The position numbers were made by a program, and so were the translations under genes. 64,000 nucleotides of DNA from Calliopum simillimum. Taxonomy: Eukaryota; Arthropoda; Insecta; Diptera; Lauxaniidae. Positions 10,335-23,051 of this stretch are shown piece after piece. The notes below the pieces were generated by a model, which saw nothing but the letters and a program-made list of their open reading frames with translations, was not told where the DNA came from and made no database searches. The stretch is taken from NCBI GenBank assembly GCA_951812925.1, contig OX638370.1, positions 40,427,948 through 40,491,947 on the forward strand. Direction: 5' to 3'. Position 1 is the stretch's first letter; each line of letters opens with the position of its first letter.

Positions 10335-10735
10335 AGTTACGGCATTCTTGCTCAGGACGGCAGTATAGTCTATGATACAGAAAAAAAAAATTATAAAAAA
10401 GTTATTTCTTCTCGTATAAATCTGCAGTTGATTTTGATTTTTTATTAATTTTTTCGAAAAAAAAAAATGTTTTTTTTAGAAATCAATTTATTTCGCCGAA
10501 ACTAACAAGCAAACCAAAAAGTGATGTGAATATCATTTGTAGGTAATATAATTACCTTTAATATGACATACAATACGTTTGATATTTGTATTTAAATGGA
10601 ACTATCTTTTTTTTTTGAAAATGACCGATATCTCGAAAACGACACGAAATAAAAAAAAAATAATGCAATTTTCGGAATCAGCAGTAAAATGTTTACTCAT
10701 TTGTTGCATAGTGTAATTAAGCAATTCCTCATCAG
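10335..10735. repeat. Dispersed repeat R1 (copy 2, inverted to copy 1)
   Basis: It carries ttcttgctcaggacggcag at its left and cgatatctcgaaaacgacac at its right, the inverse of 6065-6110 and 5610-5645. It is shorter than copy 1 by about 170 bases in the middle. Confidence 0.6.
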
Positions 10736-10900
10736 ACGCATTGCCGACATCGTATAGAATTCTGCCAGCATACTTTATTTAACTTTTAGCATAGATTAGA
10801 CGAGAATTACAGCTGCAAGTAAAACACAGAACATTGCGAAAATTCTAATTTCTTTGCTTTTTCCTTTTATATGCCCTGTCGTTGTGAGTTATTTTTCTAA
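10735..10900. repeat. Dispersed repeat R2 (copy 1)
   Basis: It is a direct match of about 150 bases to 41740-41895: caattcctcatcagaYgcat, acttttagcatagattaga and aaaattctaattt are shared. It abuts R1 here and a DINE-like copy plus R1 edge at 41.7 kb. Unknown family. Confidence 0.65.
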
Positions 10901-12719
10901 TTGTTTATTTTAACCTTAAAAATCAATTTTAAAAATAATAAAAAAAAAAAAATAATATTTTCCAAGCGTAAAAATTTAAAAGGTTATAAAATTGTTTTTT
11001 TTTTGGAAGTTTTCAGTAAAAAAGAGTCTCTTTAACACTAGGGTAACCCAAAAACTTTTTTTTTCACTAAAGGCTCAAGTAGATAAAAGGTGTCGTGTGT
11101 AGCACGCAAATTCCCGTGTATGACATAAAAAACTATTTTTTTCGACCTCAAATTAAAAGTTGGTATGACAAATGCAATGCCAAATTAAAGGAAATTTAAA
11201 TGAAACTTCATAAGAAGTTATAAAGAGGCATATTAATAGAACCGTTTTTATACTAAAAAGGCCGCCAAAGTCAAAAAGTAGGAAACAATTTTAAATACCA
11301 ACTTTCAAAGTCCAGAACTTTGCGAAATCCTTTTAAATACTATACATGAAATCTTTGTTTAGAAAGCTTATATAATTAGCTAAAAGTTTTTCATTAAACA
11401 ATTTTCTCAAAAACGCTAGGGAGACCCAACAAATTTTTTATTTTTTTGGCAAAACAAGTCAGAAAATCAGTTTTAACCGTATAACTACTCTGGGATACAT
11501 TTAAGACCACCCTGGATGAAATTTTTGTAATAGTTCAAGCCTTCTCTATCACCTACCAGAAGCTTCGTAACATTATGCAATACCCCCTGCATTTCAAAGT
11601 TTTTCAATATTTTCGGGGTCACTTAATTTCTTGAAAAATAAAATTTTGATAGGAAAGAAAAACATTCTTTTATATATGGACCACCCAAAATTCAAGTTTA
11701 CATACACATGCTTACTTTTTAAAGCCGTTATGTGTGCGGCCTGGCAGTAATTTCACTATATTCATATATATTTAAACAAGTTTATGTATAATATGAATTT
11801 TATATGTCAGTAGATAAGAATGTGTGTATGCATGTGGGCTCTTTGTTCTGTAACTTTTATTTTTTATTGTGAAAATGATTTTTATCTTGATTGGTTTTAA
11901 ATGGCGTAAAAATAATCATAAAAAGTAAAAGCGCAGCATGCAGCATTTTAAGTATATCACGTATTGTAAATTTGTTTTGCAATTATTGTTTTTTTTTTTT
12001 TCTACGTACGAGTACTGTTGGTAAGTATTTATATTCATTCATATGTACATATATCCTTGAACTGTGTCAAACTCGATGATATTATTTTAACATATTTTAA
12101 GAATTTTACGCGAATTTATCAAAATAAATCAATATATATTGAGAATCAATGAATAATGAAATCCGCCTCATGATGATTCCTTGAAATTTAAGTAAAACTG
12201 TTGTTCAGCAATTCCAATAAGAAACAATTTCGCTGAAATTTTGTGCATGGTTTCGTTTTATGCCAAAACCGATAAAAAAGAAAAAAATTTTGTGGATTTT
12301 GGAGGTATCCAAAAAGTGAAATTGTTCATAAGTTAGATATTCTAAGCCGCTTTTTACGTCCGCAAGGGTATTAAATCAGATTACGAGCGCATGGTAATTT
12401 CTTTTCGTGTTCGGCTTAAAGTACTAAATTTAGTACTATTTTTTTTTTACTATCCATAACTTACTTTTTTGACCTGTCAAAATATACATAACCTCTCTTA
12501 TGAACTAAAAATTACGGCTTGGGAGTTATGTTTTTTCGAACTCTGTAAAACATTATATTAAATGAATCCTATGTACTGAACTATTTTGGAAAAGAAGCTG
12601 TATTGATTTTTTTTTTATGTTTCAAAACACGCACCACTGCTGTAGACTTAGTTAAAATATTACACCTCCTAAACCGGTAAAGATATCATCTTTAAGTTGG
12701 ACTCATATGATAGCTATAT
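10901..12719. other. AT-rich sequence, no feature supported
   Basis: Poly-A/T runs and short open frames only. The phrases ctagggtaacccaa (11039) and ctagggagacccaac (11418) are similar, but no element can be delimited. Confidence 0.45.
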
Positions 12720-12955
12720 CCACTTTTCAGAAAGTGTCACAAAGAGAAGTCGCTTATACATCGTACTGTCACTGGTAAAGAAAAGTGGATTTATTATGAT
12801 AATCCTGAATGCAAAAAAATATACGCCAAGACCGGAGAGCCGGACAAATTGAAGCCAAAGCGAAATATTCAAATAGATATGGTCATGCTCTGCATATGAT
12901 TGGATCATAAGGATGTGGTATACTATACTAAACCACCAAAGGACCATTGTATTGT
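12720..12955 (+). pseudogene. mariner transposase fragment (first catalytic region)
   Basis: The translation LHRTVTGKEKWIYYDNP...GEPDKLKPKRNI...VMLCI aligns with the mariner block that normally reads TGDEKWIYYDN and KVMLCIWWD. The first catalytic Asp is replaced (TGKEKW) and a stop follows VMLCI. The similarity ends at VVYY near 12930. The C-terminal half resumes at 13318, so the gene is split by about 360 bases. Confidence 0.75.
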
Positions 12956-13059
12956 AGCATCTTCAATTTACTTTGTTCTACACATACTTTATGTTTTTAT
13001 TTATTTTTATTGGCTTTAGTTAAAATGTTGTGTAGTTGAAAGAACGATTCTGCTAGTAA

Positions 13060-13312
13060 AGGTATAAATCTATGATAGTAGGTATTTTATCATACCTAAA
13101 AAATTTTCAGGATTTTTAACTGAGTTGCGTATTTTATAAGAAAGTATGTTTTTATTTTTATCTTTAGAAAGTTGAAATCCTTTTCCAGACATTCGGTGAT
13201 CCAAAAATTCAAGACTTGGAATTCCAAGTATGCATTTTGAAGGTTTAGTGTTGAGACCATAATCACTAATAGGTTTGAAAACGATGTGTAAATAATCTAA
13301 ATGTTTATTTTT
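13060..13312 (-). pseudogene. Ty3/Gypsy reverse-transcriptase fragment inside the mariner relic
   Basis: About 76 open codons on the minus strand match the Ty3/Gypsy RT thumb/connection region in order: a VFKPISDYGLN block, SKCILG, LEFLDHRMS (usually FLGH.VS), then a segment ending NFLGMIKY (usually RxFLGMxNYYRRF). The YxDD centre lies outside the fragment. No LTR, integrase or envelope is seen. It lies between the two halves of a mariner pseudogene and in the opposite direction. Confidence 0.6.
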
Positions 13313-13317
13313 GTTTT

Positions 13318-13790
13318 CTCCTCACCGAAATCGTTTGAAGCGGGCATTGAAGAAAAGAAGGCCGGTATATAATACCATGCACTAGTTCGTAATTTTTCAA
13401 CACAACAACGCTCGGCCACTTGTTGCGGTTTCGGTCAAAAACTATTTGAATAATAGTGCATGGGAAAATCTGGCTCACCCACTTTATAAGTAGTCCAGAC
13501 TTGTCACCATCCGATTACCACTTGTTTCGATCAATGCAGAACGCTCTTACTGAATACTTCAGTCGAGGGTATCAAAAAATGGCTAGATTTGTTCTTGGGC
13601 TCAAGAGATGAAAAATTGTTTGGTCCCGAATTCATAAATTGCCAGAAAGATGGAAAAAAATTTTTAACTTTCGATGGACAATACTTTGAATAAAAAAAAT
13701 GCAACCATTTTTTCACAATAAAGCCTCAAATTTTGGAAAAAAGCTGGAAACTTACTCCGACACCCAATATTTTAGAAGATCTAAAGAGTA
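13318..13790 (+). pseudogene. mariner transposase fragment (second and third catalytic regions)
   Basis: LKRALKKRRPVYNT...VIFQHNNARPLVAVSVKNYL...WENLAHP matches the mariner block with QHDNARPH; the catalytic Asp is Asn here. After a frameshift come pieces matching the SPDVAPSDYHLF block and the C-terminus (RVSKNG..., NTLNK). The frames are broken several times, so the copy is dead. It is the same element as 12720-12955. Confidence 0.75.
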
Positions 13791-14740
13791 GGCCATGGAT
13801 CGTTTTTATTAATCTTATTAATCTTACTTACTTTGTGCAACTAGCCTGATTTCATACCATTCGAAAATAGATCAGAACATGAAAATCGGTTGAGAAATGT
13901 TCCAGTTATAGAGCTTATAACTAGAACGTAATAAAATATGGAGCACTTTTTTTAGTTTTGTATAGCAGTTTTGGTCAGTTTCATGCTTTAAAAATTTAAA
14001 AAATCATAAAACCTAATCGGAAGAACTTACTTAAGCATATGTATAACTGATCTGTTCCGTCAGACATAATACAAAATTTTACATTAATATATTTGAAGCA
14101 ATAGCAAAAAAGCTGTAAATTGTTTGTTTATATTGACTCAGTTTGAAGGAAATACATACCTACATATTATGTTATGTCCTCACAGAGACCACATTCACCA
14201 CCATAACTAGAGTAAACTGAAAGCCTTCACAGTGACATTCGGTAGCTATCTTCCTTACATAAAGTGGTTAAGTCAGAAAGCAACAGGATGAGTGTGTTAA
14301 GGTCAAGTTAAGAAAAGGCAAAACAAAGCAAAATAAGGGAAATACACACACACACATTAATGAGATAGAGTTTCAAGGATAACTCTAGGTTACTTGCAAA
14401 AGAAAAAGTAATTTTCTTTCTAAAAATTCTGTGATCAAATTAAAAACAAGCAATGACATTTTTTTTCATTTTCTTGATGGACTTTAGGAGAATTAGAAAA
14501 ACGAACTCTTTAAAAATTTAAATTTAAAAAAATGCCCACTTTTTCCAACATTTACTCCACAAAATATTGACACGGGTCGAAATCTCTTGCATTTTGAAAA
14601 AATCAATTTTTTTTTTTTAAATGTTAGTCGCATTAAACGCAGGAGTGATATATGATATGAATAAATTAATGCGCATTCCATCAAATCAAGTAAGATGAAA
14701 TCAACTCAAAGTGAAAATGGGCGAGGCCACGCCCCAAAAA
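13791..14740. other. AT-rich sequence, no feature supported
   Basis: A CA-rich run near 14345 and ordinary AT-rich DNA. No gene or TE boundary was seen. Confidence 0.45.
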
Positions 14741-14747
14741 CAAATTC

Positions 14748-15280
14748 GTCATATCTCCGAAACTATTAGACGCAGATAGATAAGATTCGGTATGTTTGTA
14801 ATAAGCACAGAGTGAAATAATATCCATTGAAAAAATGGGCGGTGCCACGCCCCAAGAATATAAAACATATCATATCTCCAAAGCTATTTGACCCATGTAG
14901 ATGAAATTTGTTTTATATACAAAAGTCATCAAGACAAATAACATCTGTAGAAAAAATATGTGGTGCCATGCCCACAGGCAGAGCTACAAGAATGAACTCG
15001 TTTCCTATAGAACAGAATGGCAATTAATAAGGATATGTTCATTGTTGGGTGTGGTACCGCCCTTTTTTTCAACAAATATTATTTGACTTACTACTATCTA
15101 TATATATACCAAAACTCATCCCTATAGCTCAAATAGTTTCGGAGATATGATAAGTTTTATATTTGTAGGGCATGGCACCGCCCATTTTTTCAGTGGATAT
15201 TATTTCTTAATGTGCCTATTACAAACATACCGTGTCTTATCTATCTGCGTCTAATAGTTTCGGAGATATGACGAACTTGT
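14748..15280. repeat. Palindromic element made of four related modules
   Basis: Each arm (14748-14985 and 15040-15280) holds two copies of a module of about 115 bases reading catatctccgaaactatt...atgaaattYg...aaaatgggcggtgccacgcc. The arms are inverted to each other with a centre near 15010. The outer modules match most closely (ttagacgcagatagataaga is shared). There is no coding signal. The modules echo the centre of the 6557-7406 foldback. Confidence 0.75.
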
Positions 15281-16334
15281 ATTTGGGTAGTGGTTTTTGA
15301 GCTATGTATATGGGTAAATCTCAGCAAGTGTGACTTTTGGTGTGAACATATATCGGTTCGCCGAGTGAGCACCCAATGCATTTCCCATCCATTCTATCAT
15401 GTCTGGGACACTTATTGGATGATGCTAAATACAAAAACATATGCATGTGCTATCGCTTGGAAGCTTTATTTTTTAATTTTTTTGTTGAAACTCGAGCAAA
15501 GTCCACAAATTTTGAGTGTAAATTGAAAAAACCCCTTTCGTTATTGAGCTATAACTTTTGCGGTGGCTTAGCGGATTCTTTCGGGCTTTTTGGATCTTTA
15601 ATATGTGTGTTAAAACGTAGGAAAAACTACAATACATCACGTTGATGTATCTCCGGTAGATCGCTAGATACGGGTCTCTCAAGTTGTGTGAATGGTTTTT
15701 ACCCGAAATCTGGTAATTTTCGGTTTCTTACATGCTGCTCTGGAGGCGATTGTTTTTTCGCAATGTTTCCCATGAAATATTATTTCTTAATGTTATGACT
15801 AAAAGATCTGCCTAAGTAGAAGAGTGTGCCACTTCTGATTCGGTGGTGACACACTTGAGAAGATACTCAAATGGCGATTTTTCGGGCGTAATTGCGGTTA
15901 AAAAAATGGTATTTTGAGGGGCACAACAACTCGGGGGCACAAAACAGTCTCAAACCTTGTGTGATCATTGGACCTAAACCCAAGTAAGTAATATGTATGC
16001 TGAGGTTTGCCCATATATCACCCCTATACATGTGAAAAGCACCAAGTCAATTTTTCTAGTTTTAAGTTATTTGGTATTTCTGGTCCAAAATATTATGATC
16101 TTTAGTTTGATAAAACCTATTTAGCCATATCTCTGTTAAAAGTTGCTATTTTCGTCATAAAAGTAAAAGCAAAATAAAAAAATTATTTTTTTGAACATCT
16201 AATATATAAAAACTTCAAAAAATGTTTTAGTGCTTTTCACTTGTATGGGGACGATATATGCGGTATCTGAGCTATACCAAATTTTTTTTATATATACAAA
16301 CTAGAACTAGAGTTCGAGCCATATCCCACACAAG
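15281..16334. other. Mixed unique sequence, no feature supported
   Basis: Two overlapping open frames (15290-15645) have no domain. 15860-16300 has less AT-rich stretches such as gaggggcacaacaactcggg but no recognisable product. Confidence 0.4.
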
Positions 16335-16515
16335 CAAAATTTACGTATTTTCGTAGAACAAGCGTTATTCGAAGTAATGATAGTAAATTTCGCATAGATA
16401 CTTGGAATATGTATTAACTTAGTTCAAGATTTGAGCAAAGACTAGTTGAATTCGGTCAAGAGTGCGTGGCATCTCCCGTAGAAGCAAAATTTTCAAAAAA
16501 CTACAGAGTAGGGTA
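16335..16515 (+). mobile_element. DINE-1-like fragment (3' part)
   Basis: The words gttgaattcggtcaagagtg, cgtggcatctcccgtagaag and caaaattttcaaaa...gtagggta are the same as in the 52.1- and 63.0-kb copies just before their 3' hairpin. The TTTGGCCAGGCC hairpin itself is missing. Confidence 0.65.
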
Positions 16516-18754
16516 TGGAACTTTTTCCTTACTGGTTTGTAATTACCTTGCATAAATGCTAAGAAAACAAACAGAGTACTGAAATATTAATAATACATAT
16601 TTTCGAACTTTGGAAAGGTTAACATGAATTAATATGCAGAAAAAGAAAATGAATTAAGAAGCAACGAAATAAGATGTTTTTCTTCACCCACATGAGGATG
16701 AGAACAAAAAAATTTACGTTTTTAAAATCGTTGCAAATATTAACATTAATTGTTAAGATATAAATTAGGCCAGTTTTGAAATATACATAACCCGCAAAAA
16801 TATCAGGCAGGATAACAAAATTGATAATATTTAGATAAAACGATTAAACAATAAAACTTTTGCCCACTTATAACTTGAAAAACTACATGAAAAAAGATTT
16901 TCCAAATGCTCTAATCAACACAAAAGACATAGATTTTGAATACATACATATATACCGATACATATCCTCTATGCTATTCTCTGTGTGCATGCATGAAGTA
17001 GATACTCATTGGAATAGCAAAGAAGTTGCTCTTGTTAAATAACTTTTGATTGTGTTCCATTTTATTTTATTCCACATTTTGTTTTATTTTCTATTTTCTA
17101 TTTTTTGATTTTTTTTCGAATTTCATCCTGCATGGCATAGAAAGCACAGAATAAAACAAGAAATGCGCCTAAAAATAGAACCTCCCGGGCGCTCAAAAAC
17201 ATATCTACTATCTATACACACATACAAATGCATTTCACACACACATACATGTATGTAAGCTGGGGAATCTGGAGGCCAAACGTTGTGCGAATAAACAATG
17301 CTGTATATTGTTGTTTTTGTTTACTGTTGGTGTTGATGTTGTTGCTGGAACTTCTTCTTGTTCTTTTTTTGTATACTGTTTATTATTGTACTCTATACAA
17401 TGCTATTTTCTCTGTGTTTTTGTTTTTCTATTTTGTTGTTGTTAGTGTTGCTGTTGCTGCACACAGAATTGCAAATTTTCATTGGCACCTCATACACACA
17501 CAAAACTAAAAAGAAAGCGCCAATTCTAGTAATGAACCATTAGGAAATAAGCAAATGATGACTAGAACTATGTTAAATATAGTCTTTTATAGGGATTAGT
17601 TATACCTTCACTTCAATCGATGATATCTCGGAAACTAATGATTCAATTGGAAAACTTAGAAGTACGGAAACTTAGGGCTAGACTACTTTCAGGATGCACG
17701 CAATATGTTTGGAAATAGCGATTACTGCACTTTAAATCAAAGACAACTCAGATTTCAGACGTGTAGAGCAAACCGGAGGTCATATTCGAATTCAGCGAGC
17801 AAAAATGTATAAAAATCTCCTACTCTGATCTCATGCTTTTTTTCATCACATGACTGTGCAACATAGGTACTCTGTACCAGGGAAAACATTTCGTGCTAAC
17901 GTTTTCATCAATTCGGCCCTTCAACTTTATGAATTTACTTGTGCCCTTGGATCACAATAACTGCAACAAAGCTTTAAGAAGTACAACTGATTCATATTCC
18001 TGCATATTTGTACTAAATGTTTCGTCATGCAGAAGAGATTATTAAGTTTTAATGTACGTCATCAACGCTAAACATTTTGTAAAATTTTATTGTATAAACT
18101 AATTAGTATGGGCTTACAGTGGTATAGAATCCCTCATTTCTGTATGATCGAAACAAATTAATTTTTGTTTTATTTTCTAAAGATTTATGTCTCATATACA
18201 GACAGCTTGGGCGAAAAATGCTTAAAATTTCACTTTGAAGCGCTTATGATCATTTCAGTGCAAAACAACTTTCCCATGTTGCGCCTTTACCGTGGGATAC
18301 TTTGAAGAATTTTAAATTAACTATGGAAAATTACATGAAAAATTAAAAACTAATTTCCAGATAATTTATTTTTTTATGTTTATTCTAACAACCTTGATCT
18401 ATTTCAACTATTAGCGGCTCCAAAAAACGATTTATTTTCCATGTTTTCAGTCAAAAAAGCTGCAATTCCGACATGTTCCTCTTATCCTTCATGGGCAATT
18501 CTATTTATTTCAATTTGCATTCTTTGTTGCTGAAGTTTACCTAGCTACTTGGTGGTATTGCATTCAGCGCATTAGCTGAATATTAGCATAAGTTGTGGAG
18601 TGGCATCGTGGCGGAGTTTATCTTAATCAATGGGATTACGAAATGAGATATGTACTCGTAGTTGATGCTAAGTCATAGAAAATATATTCGTATTAAAATC
18701 TAGAGTCTAAAGGATGTCTAAGACCTGTCTCATCTTATCTCATCTCATCTTATA
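16516..18754. other. AT-rich intron-like sequence
   Basis: 17215-17260 is rich in CACACA/TATGTA, and 17300-17460 is rich in TGTTG and TTGTTG. One module-like phrase, atgatatctcggaaactaat, lies near 17620. Hydrophobic open frames at 17228-17543 are the T-rich microsatellite translated. Confidence 0.45.
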
Positions 18755-18755
18755 T

Positions 18756-19515
18756 CATTTCATTTCATTTCATTTCATTTCATTTCATTTCATTTCATTT
18801 CATTTCATTTCATTTCATTTCATTTCATTTCATTTCATTTCATTTCATTTCATTTCATTTCATTTCATTTCATTTCATTTCATTTCATTTCATTTCATTT
18901 CATTTCATTTCATTTCATTTCATTTCATTTCATTTCATTTCATTTCATTTCATTTCATTTCATTTCATTTCATTTCATTTCATTTCATTTCATTTCATTT
19001 CATTTCATTTCATTTCATTTCATTTCATTTCATTTCATTTCATTTCATTTCATTTCATTTCATTTCATTTCATTTCATTTCATTTCATTTCATTTCATTT
19101 CATTTCATTTCATTTCATTTCATTTCATTTCATTTCATTTCATTTCATTTCATTTCATTTCATTTCATTTCATTTCATTTCATTTCATTTCATTTCATTT
19201 CATTTCATTTCATTTCATTTCATTTCATTTCATTTCATTTCATTTCATTTCATTTCATTTCATTTCATTTCATTTCATTTCATTTCATTTCATTTCATTT
19301 CATTTCATTTCATTTCATTTCATTTCATTTCATTTCATTTCATTTCATTTCATTTCATTTCATTTCATTTCATTTCATTTCATTTCATTTCATTTCATTT
19401 CATTTCATTTCATTTCATTTCATTTCATTTCATTTCATTTCATTTCATTTCATTTCATTTCATTTCATTTCATTTCATTTCATTTTATTTCATTTCATTT
19501 CATTTCATTTCATTT
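18756..19515. repeat. (CATTT)n pentanucleotide array, about 152 units
   Basis: A nearly pure array of 760 bases; the only unit change I saw is a C-to-T near 19486. The left edge is degenerate (catctcatcttatatcattt). The 268-codon open frame across it (HFISF repeats) is an artefact of the 15-base codon period. Confidence 0.95.
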
Positions 19516-19603
19516 CTTAGTAGACGTATTTAATTCTATGATGACGTCAGCAACAGAACATTTACCCTCATGGTGTTAAATTTAACTACGGAAATAATAA
19601 TTC

Positions 19604-19707
19604 TAGTGTTGGGCAACTCGATTTGTCAAATCGAGTTGAATTCGGTTTGGGTGAATTTTCAACTCGCTCACCTCGGCTTGGAATATTTCCGAGTTGACGC
19701 ATCACTA
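19604..19707. mobile_element. 104-bp hAT-type MITE with perfect 8-bp duplication
   Basis: It begins TAGTGTTGGGCAAC and ends GACGCATCACTA. The flanking 8 bases aataattc are identical at 19596-19603 and 19708-19715. An 8-bp duplication and TAGTG.TG ends are typical of hAT transposons. A 25-bp hairpin built on CAACTCGATTTG sits near the left end. Confidence 0.85.
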
Positions 19708-19715
19708 AATAATTC

Positions 19716-22700
19716 TACACACAAACTTGTTGCCGTAAATTGGCGGGTGTTGTTGCTAGTGCATTGAAGCCCCTTCTCCAAAATAAAGACTGGCATATGC
19801 TACTAAGGAACTAAAAGAAAGTTCTCAAGCTAGAAGATGAACTTACTCAAAATGTTTGTATTGAAGACCCTATGCCTGATGGCAAAATTCTCAATAGAAT
19901 TAATTTTAAATGATTTTAAAAATAATTGATTTGTTCAACTTTAAGATCATGTCTTGTAGAAAAGGCAACATCGTAGAATTTTTGTGACATGATTGAAAAT
20001 TGAGACAACAATGCTAACGAAGCGAAAAAATGGATAACGAAACATAATTCCCACGTAGAGGCAGGCGCCTCCTTTTTATAATTTTATGAATTATCGAGGA
20101 GCATCCCAACACGTGTAAGCTAATCAAATGAATATAAAAGCGAGAGTGTATACGTGTTAACATCTGCATACGGATATATGTTGAGGAGCATGTGTCTGTT
20201 TGCAGTCATGTAAATGTACGTTCGTTCATTCGTCACTCAAAAGATGTCCCTTATTTTTTGTGGATTGCTTTGCTTTGCTGCTTTTCGTTTTTTCATATCC
20301 TATTTGGTGAAGCAAGAAATAAAAAAACAATTGTCTAACCTTCATATTTTATAAGCATCCTTACTGATTACTCTCATTCATTTTGTTTGTTGGTTTAGTT
20401 TTGTTTTTTTATTTTAAGAATATTGTGTATAGTTTGAAACAGCCCAGATGGAATTTCTTGTAGTTAAAGTTAACTACAAATTTGTGACCTTGTGGCTCAA
20501 ATGAAATGTTGTTATAAGTCGCAGAAATATGAATTAGAATTTTTATTAACAATTTTTTTTTAATGGGGTTATTTATACCTAACCACGGAGCACTAATCAT
20601 ATTTTATATACGTTTACTACATATAATGGTAGTCGATTTCACTAACACATGCTTTAAGTAATTTCTTACGAACCAGTTATTCATCAAATGAAATGTAGTA
20701 AAAGCTATTTAAAATCAAAAAGATATCATCATTCATACTAAAAAAGTAGCGAAAAAATGATCTGAACTGAAAGAGAAATAACTAGTAAGCAAAGCAAGGA
20801 GGACGATACAAAAAAAATAGTTTTTCCTTAAAATTCTTCCAATGTTAGCTTTCAAACTGGGGGCGATCTGCTGTACATGGTATAACAAGCAAGGTCATAA
20901 AGATTAGAAATATTTATGATTTTGATTGGATCACAATCTAGAACTCGAATTCATTAAAAATTAAAGCGATTTATGTACTAAATTACCCGACAATAGTTTT
21001 TAGTTCTGCTATTTCATACCTGTAAGAGTATTTACATTACAAAAAAAAACATAATTTTTTTAAAAATCCCCCAATTTAGAATTTTCACAGTTTTTACCAT
21101 AACAATGGCACTTGTTTTGCTGTTGATTTTACTTTCATGTTTAAAATTCCATATCATTTTGTTTCACATGATTCTTCGTGTTAACTTGAAACTATGAATT
21201 GGAAATTCTTGAAATGAAAGTAGGAGAAAGGACAAAATACGAGGAAAAAAAAATGTTTTTCTCTCTCGTAATTCAACTACGACCTGAAGTGAAGAGAAGA
21301 AGAAAAGTATATGGAAAGGATGGATGTTTTTTCATTCTGTTTTTGTAGTTGTTGTCGTCAATGTTTGCTATTTTTAACTTTTGCATGGCCTGTTTTTAGG
21401 CGTCTGCTGCTCATTTTTGCTACATCTTGTTGTTGTTGTTGTTCTTGTTCATGCGGTTTGGCGCGCAAATATGCAAATTTGGGTTTTAAATTTATTAGCC
21501 ATCGAGGCGGCTCCTTTCAAATTTAAGTAGGCTAGTTAGAGTCCTCGACGTCGATGAAAGTGAAGCTAGAGCGGAAGTTGTGTGAAAAGAGGAAATAAAA
21601 CAAAGATGAGTGCGTAGAGGGAAAAATTTTGTAAAGCTTGAAGTGTCAAAACGTGTAGACTTATGTCGCATGTTGCCTAGTCCTACATATTTGTTTGATT
21701 TGTTGCTGTTTGTGTTGTTGTTTTTAAAATTGCCGGTTATTGCACTAGATCTAACAGGATTAGCTTAAGTGTTTTTGGTTTTGATAAGAGCGGAACGAAA
21801 AACACATTATTCATTTGCTACGCATGAAACATTACTTTACATCATTGAATTATTATTATTAGTTATAATCAGCGCCGTGAGCTTTACAACACAAAAATAG
21901 TTATCCTTAAAGTATAAAGTAATAATTATATAGGAACAGTTTTATGTTCATTAGGATGGGTTGATATCCATAGAAAAAAAAAATTTTTTTTGCTTACCAT
22001 CGAAAAATTTGCCTTTACTTCTGTTCGACTTTACAACAAATATCTTGACTTTGGTGAAAATATAACATGAGCTAGAACTTGTGTTTTTCGTTGAAAACAC
22101 AATTTTAAGTAGGATAGCTTTTCTGTTTGGCTACATAGTTCAAAAATCACAAAAAAGGTACGTCAAAATTGTACTCGCTCTCGATTTTGATTTTAAAAAC
22201 AGTCAAAATATTCAAACAATTCACCCTTTTACAATTTATCCTGAAAGTAAGCTATTTTATTTTTTTAAATAATATAAGCGAATCATGTTTAAGACTGCAA
22301 AGCTGAAGTGTTAGAAAATATAAAAATAAAATAACATACTTTTAGGGTCTACGTTATATGGGTGGCAGGTATGTTCGATATTTGAAAATTATTAATGTTT
22401 CTAAAATCAGCATAGCACTGCACTTTTATATTAATTGATCCAGAACTTAAACATTTGGTAGATCAAAAATACCTGGGAAAGTCTGTTGAAGAAGGAAATC
22501 CAAAAATGGAGAAGATTTACTTACTTGGCGTTGTTTTTAAAGGAAGCACTTGAAAATTATTTTACTTGATGGACACCTTTAATGCATTTATAAGACAATA
22601 AATATACCAAAAAAAAAGTTCATAAGCGAAAATTACAGATTTCATTACCTGTGTCACCAAATTCTTAAGTTAATTGTGTGAAAGTTTTGCATTCACTTTG

Positions 22701-23051
22701 GGTATTTACTTAATGTAATAAAAAGTGCCGAATAGTAAAAGTGGCATGCAACAATGAGCACAAATATAAAAGAACAACAACAATATCATAAACAACATTA
22801 AAATGATATCAAAAGTTTTACGAACAACTAAGAAAAAAGTATAAATAAACATAATGTGAAAGAAAAATCTTGTGAAAAAAACTCTTACTTGCGATTTTTG
22901 CCATCATAGTGGATATTTAAGTGTCAAAGTGCCAACAACAACAAAATTCATTCATATTTTTGATCTTTGCCTCAAAGCAGCTGTCACTGTGATTTACCCA
23001 TTAAGAACTAGCTATGAATGAAAGCAGGCAAAGTGAGCGGTAGCTCCACTC
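19716..23051. other. AT-rich intron-like sequence
   Basis: There is a TTG/GTT-rich tract at 21345-21455 with a moderately GC-rich stretch to 21520, and a CAA-rich tract near 22775. No exon, TE edge or RNA gene was seen. Confidence 0.5.

Noticed and set aside
17228..17543. Hydrophobic open frames
   Set aside because: T- and TTG-rich microsatellite; no domain, no splice context.
18714..19520. 268-codon open frame of HFISF repeats
   Set aside because: It is the CATTT array translated; a 5-base unit gives a 15-base period without stops.
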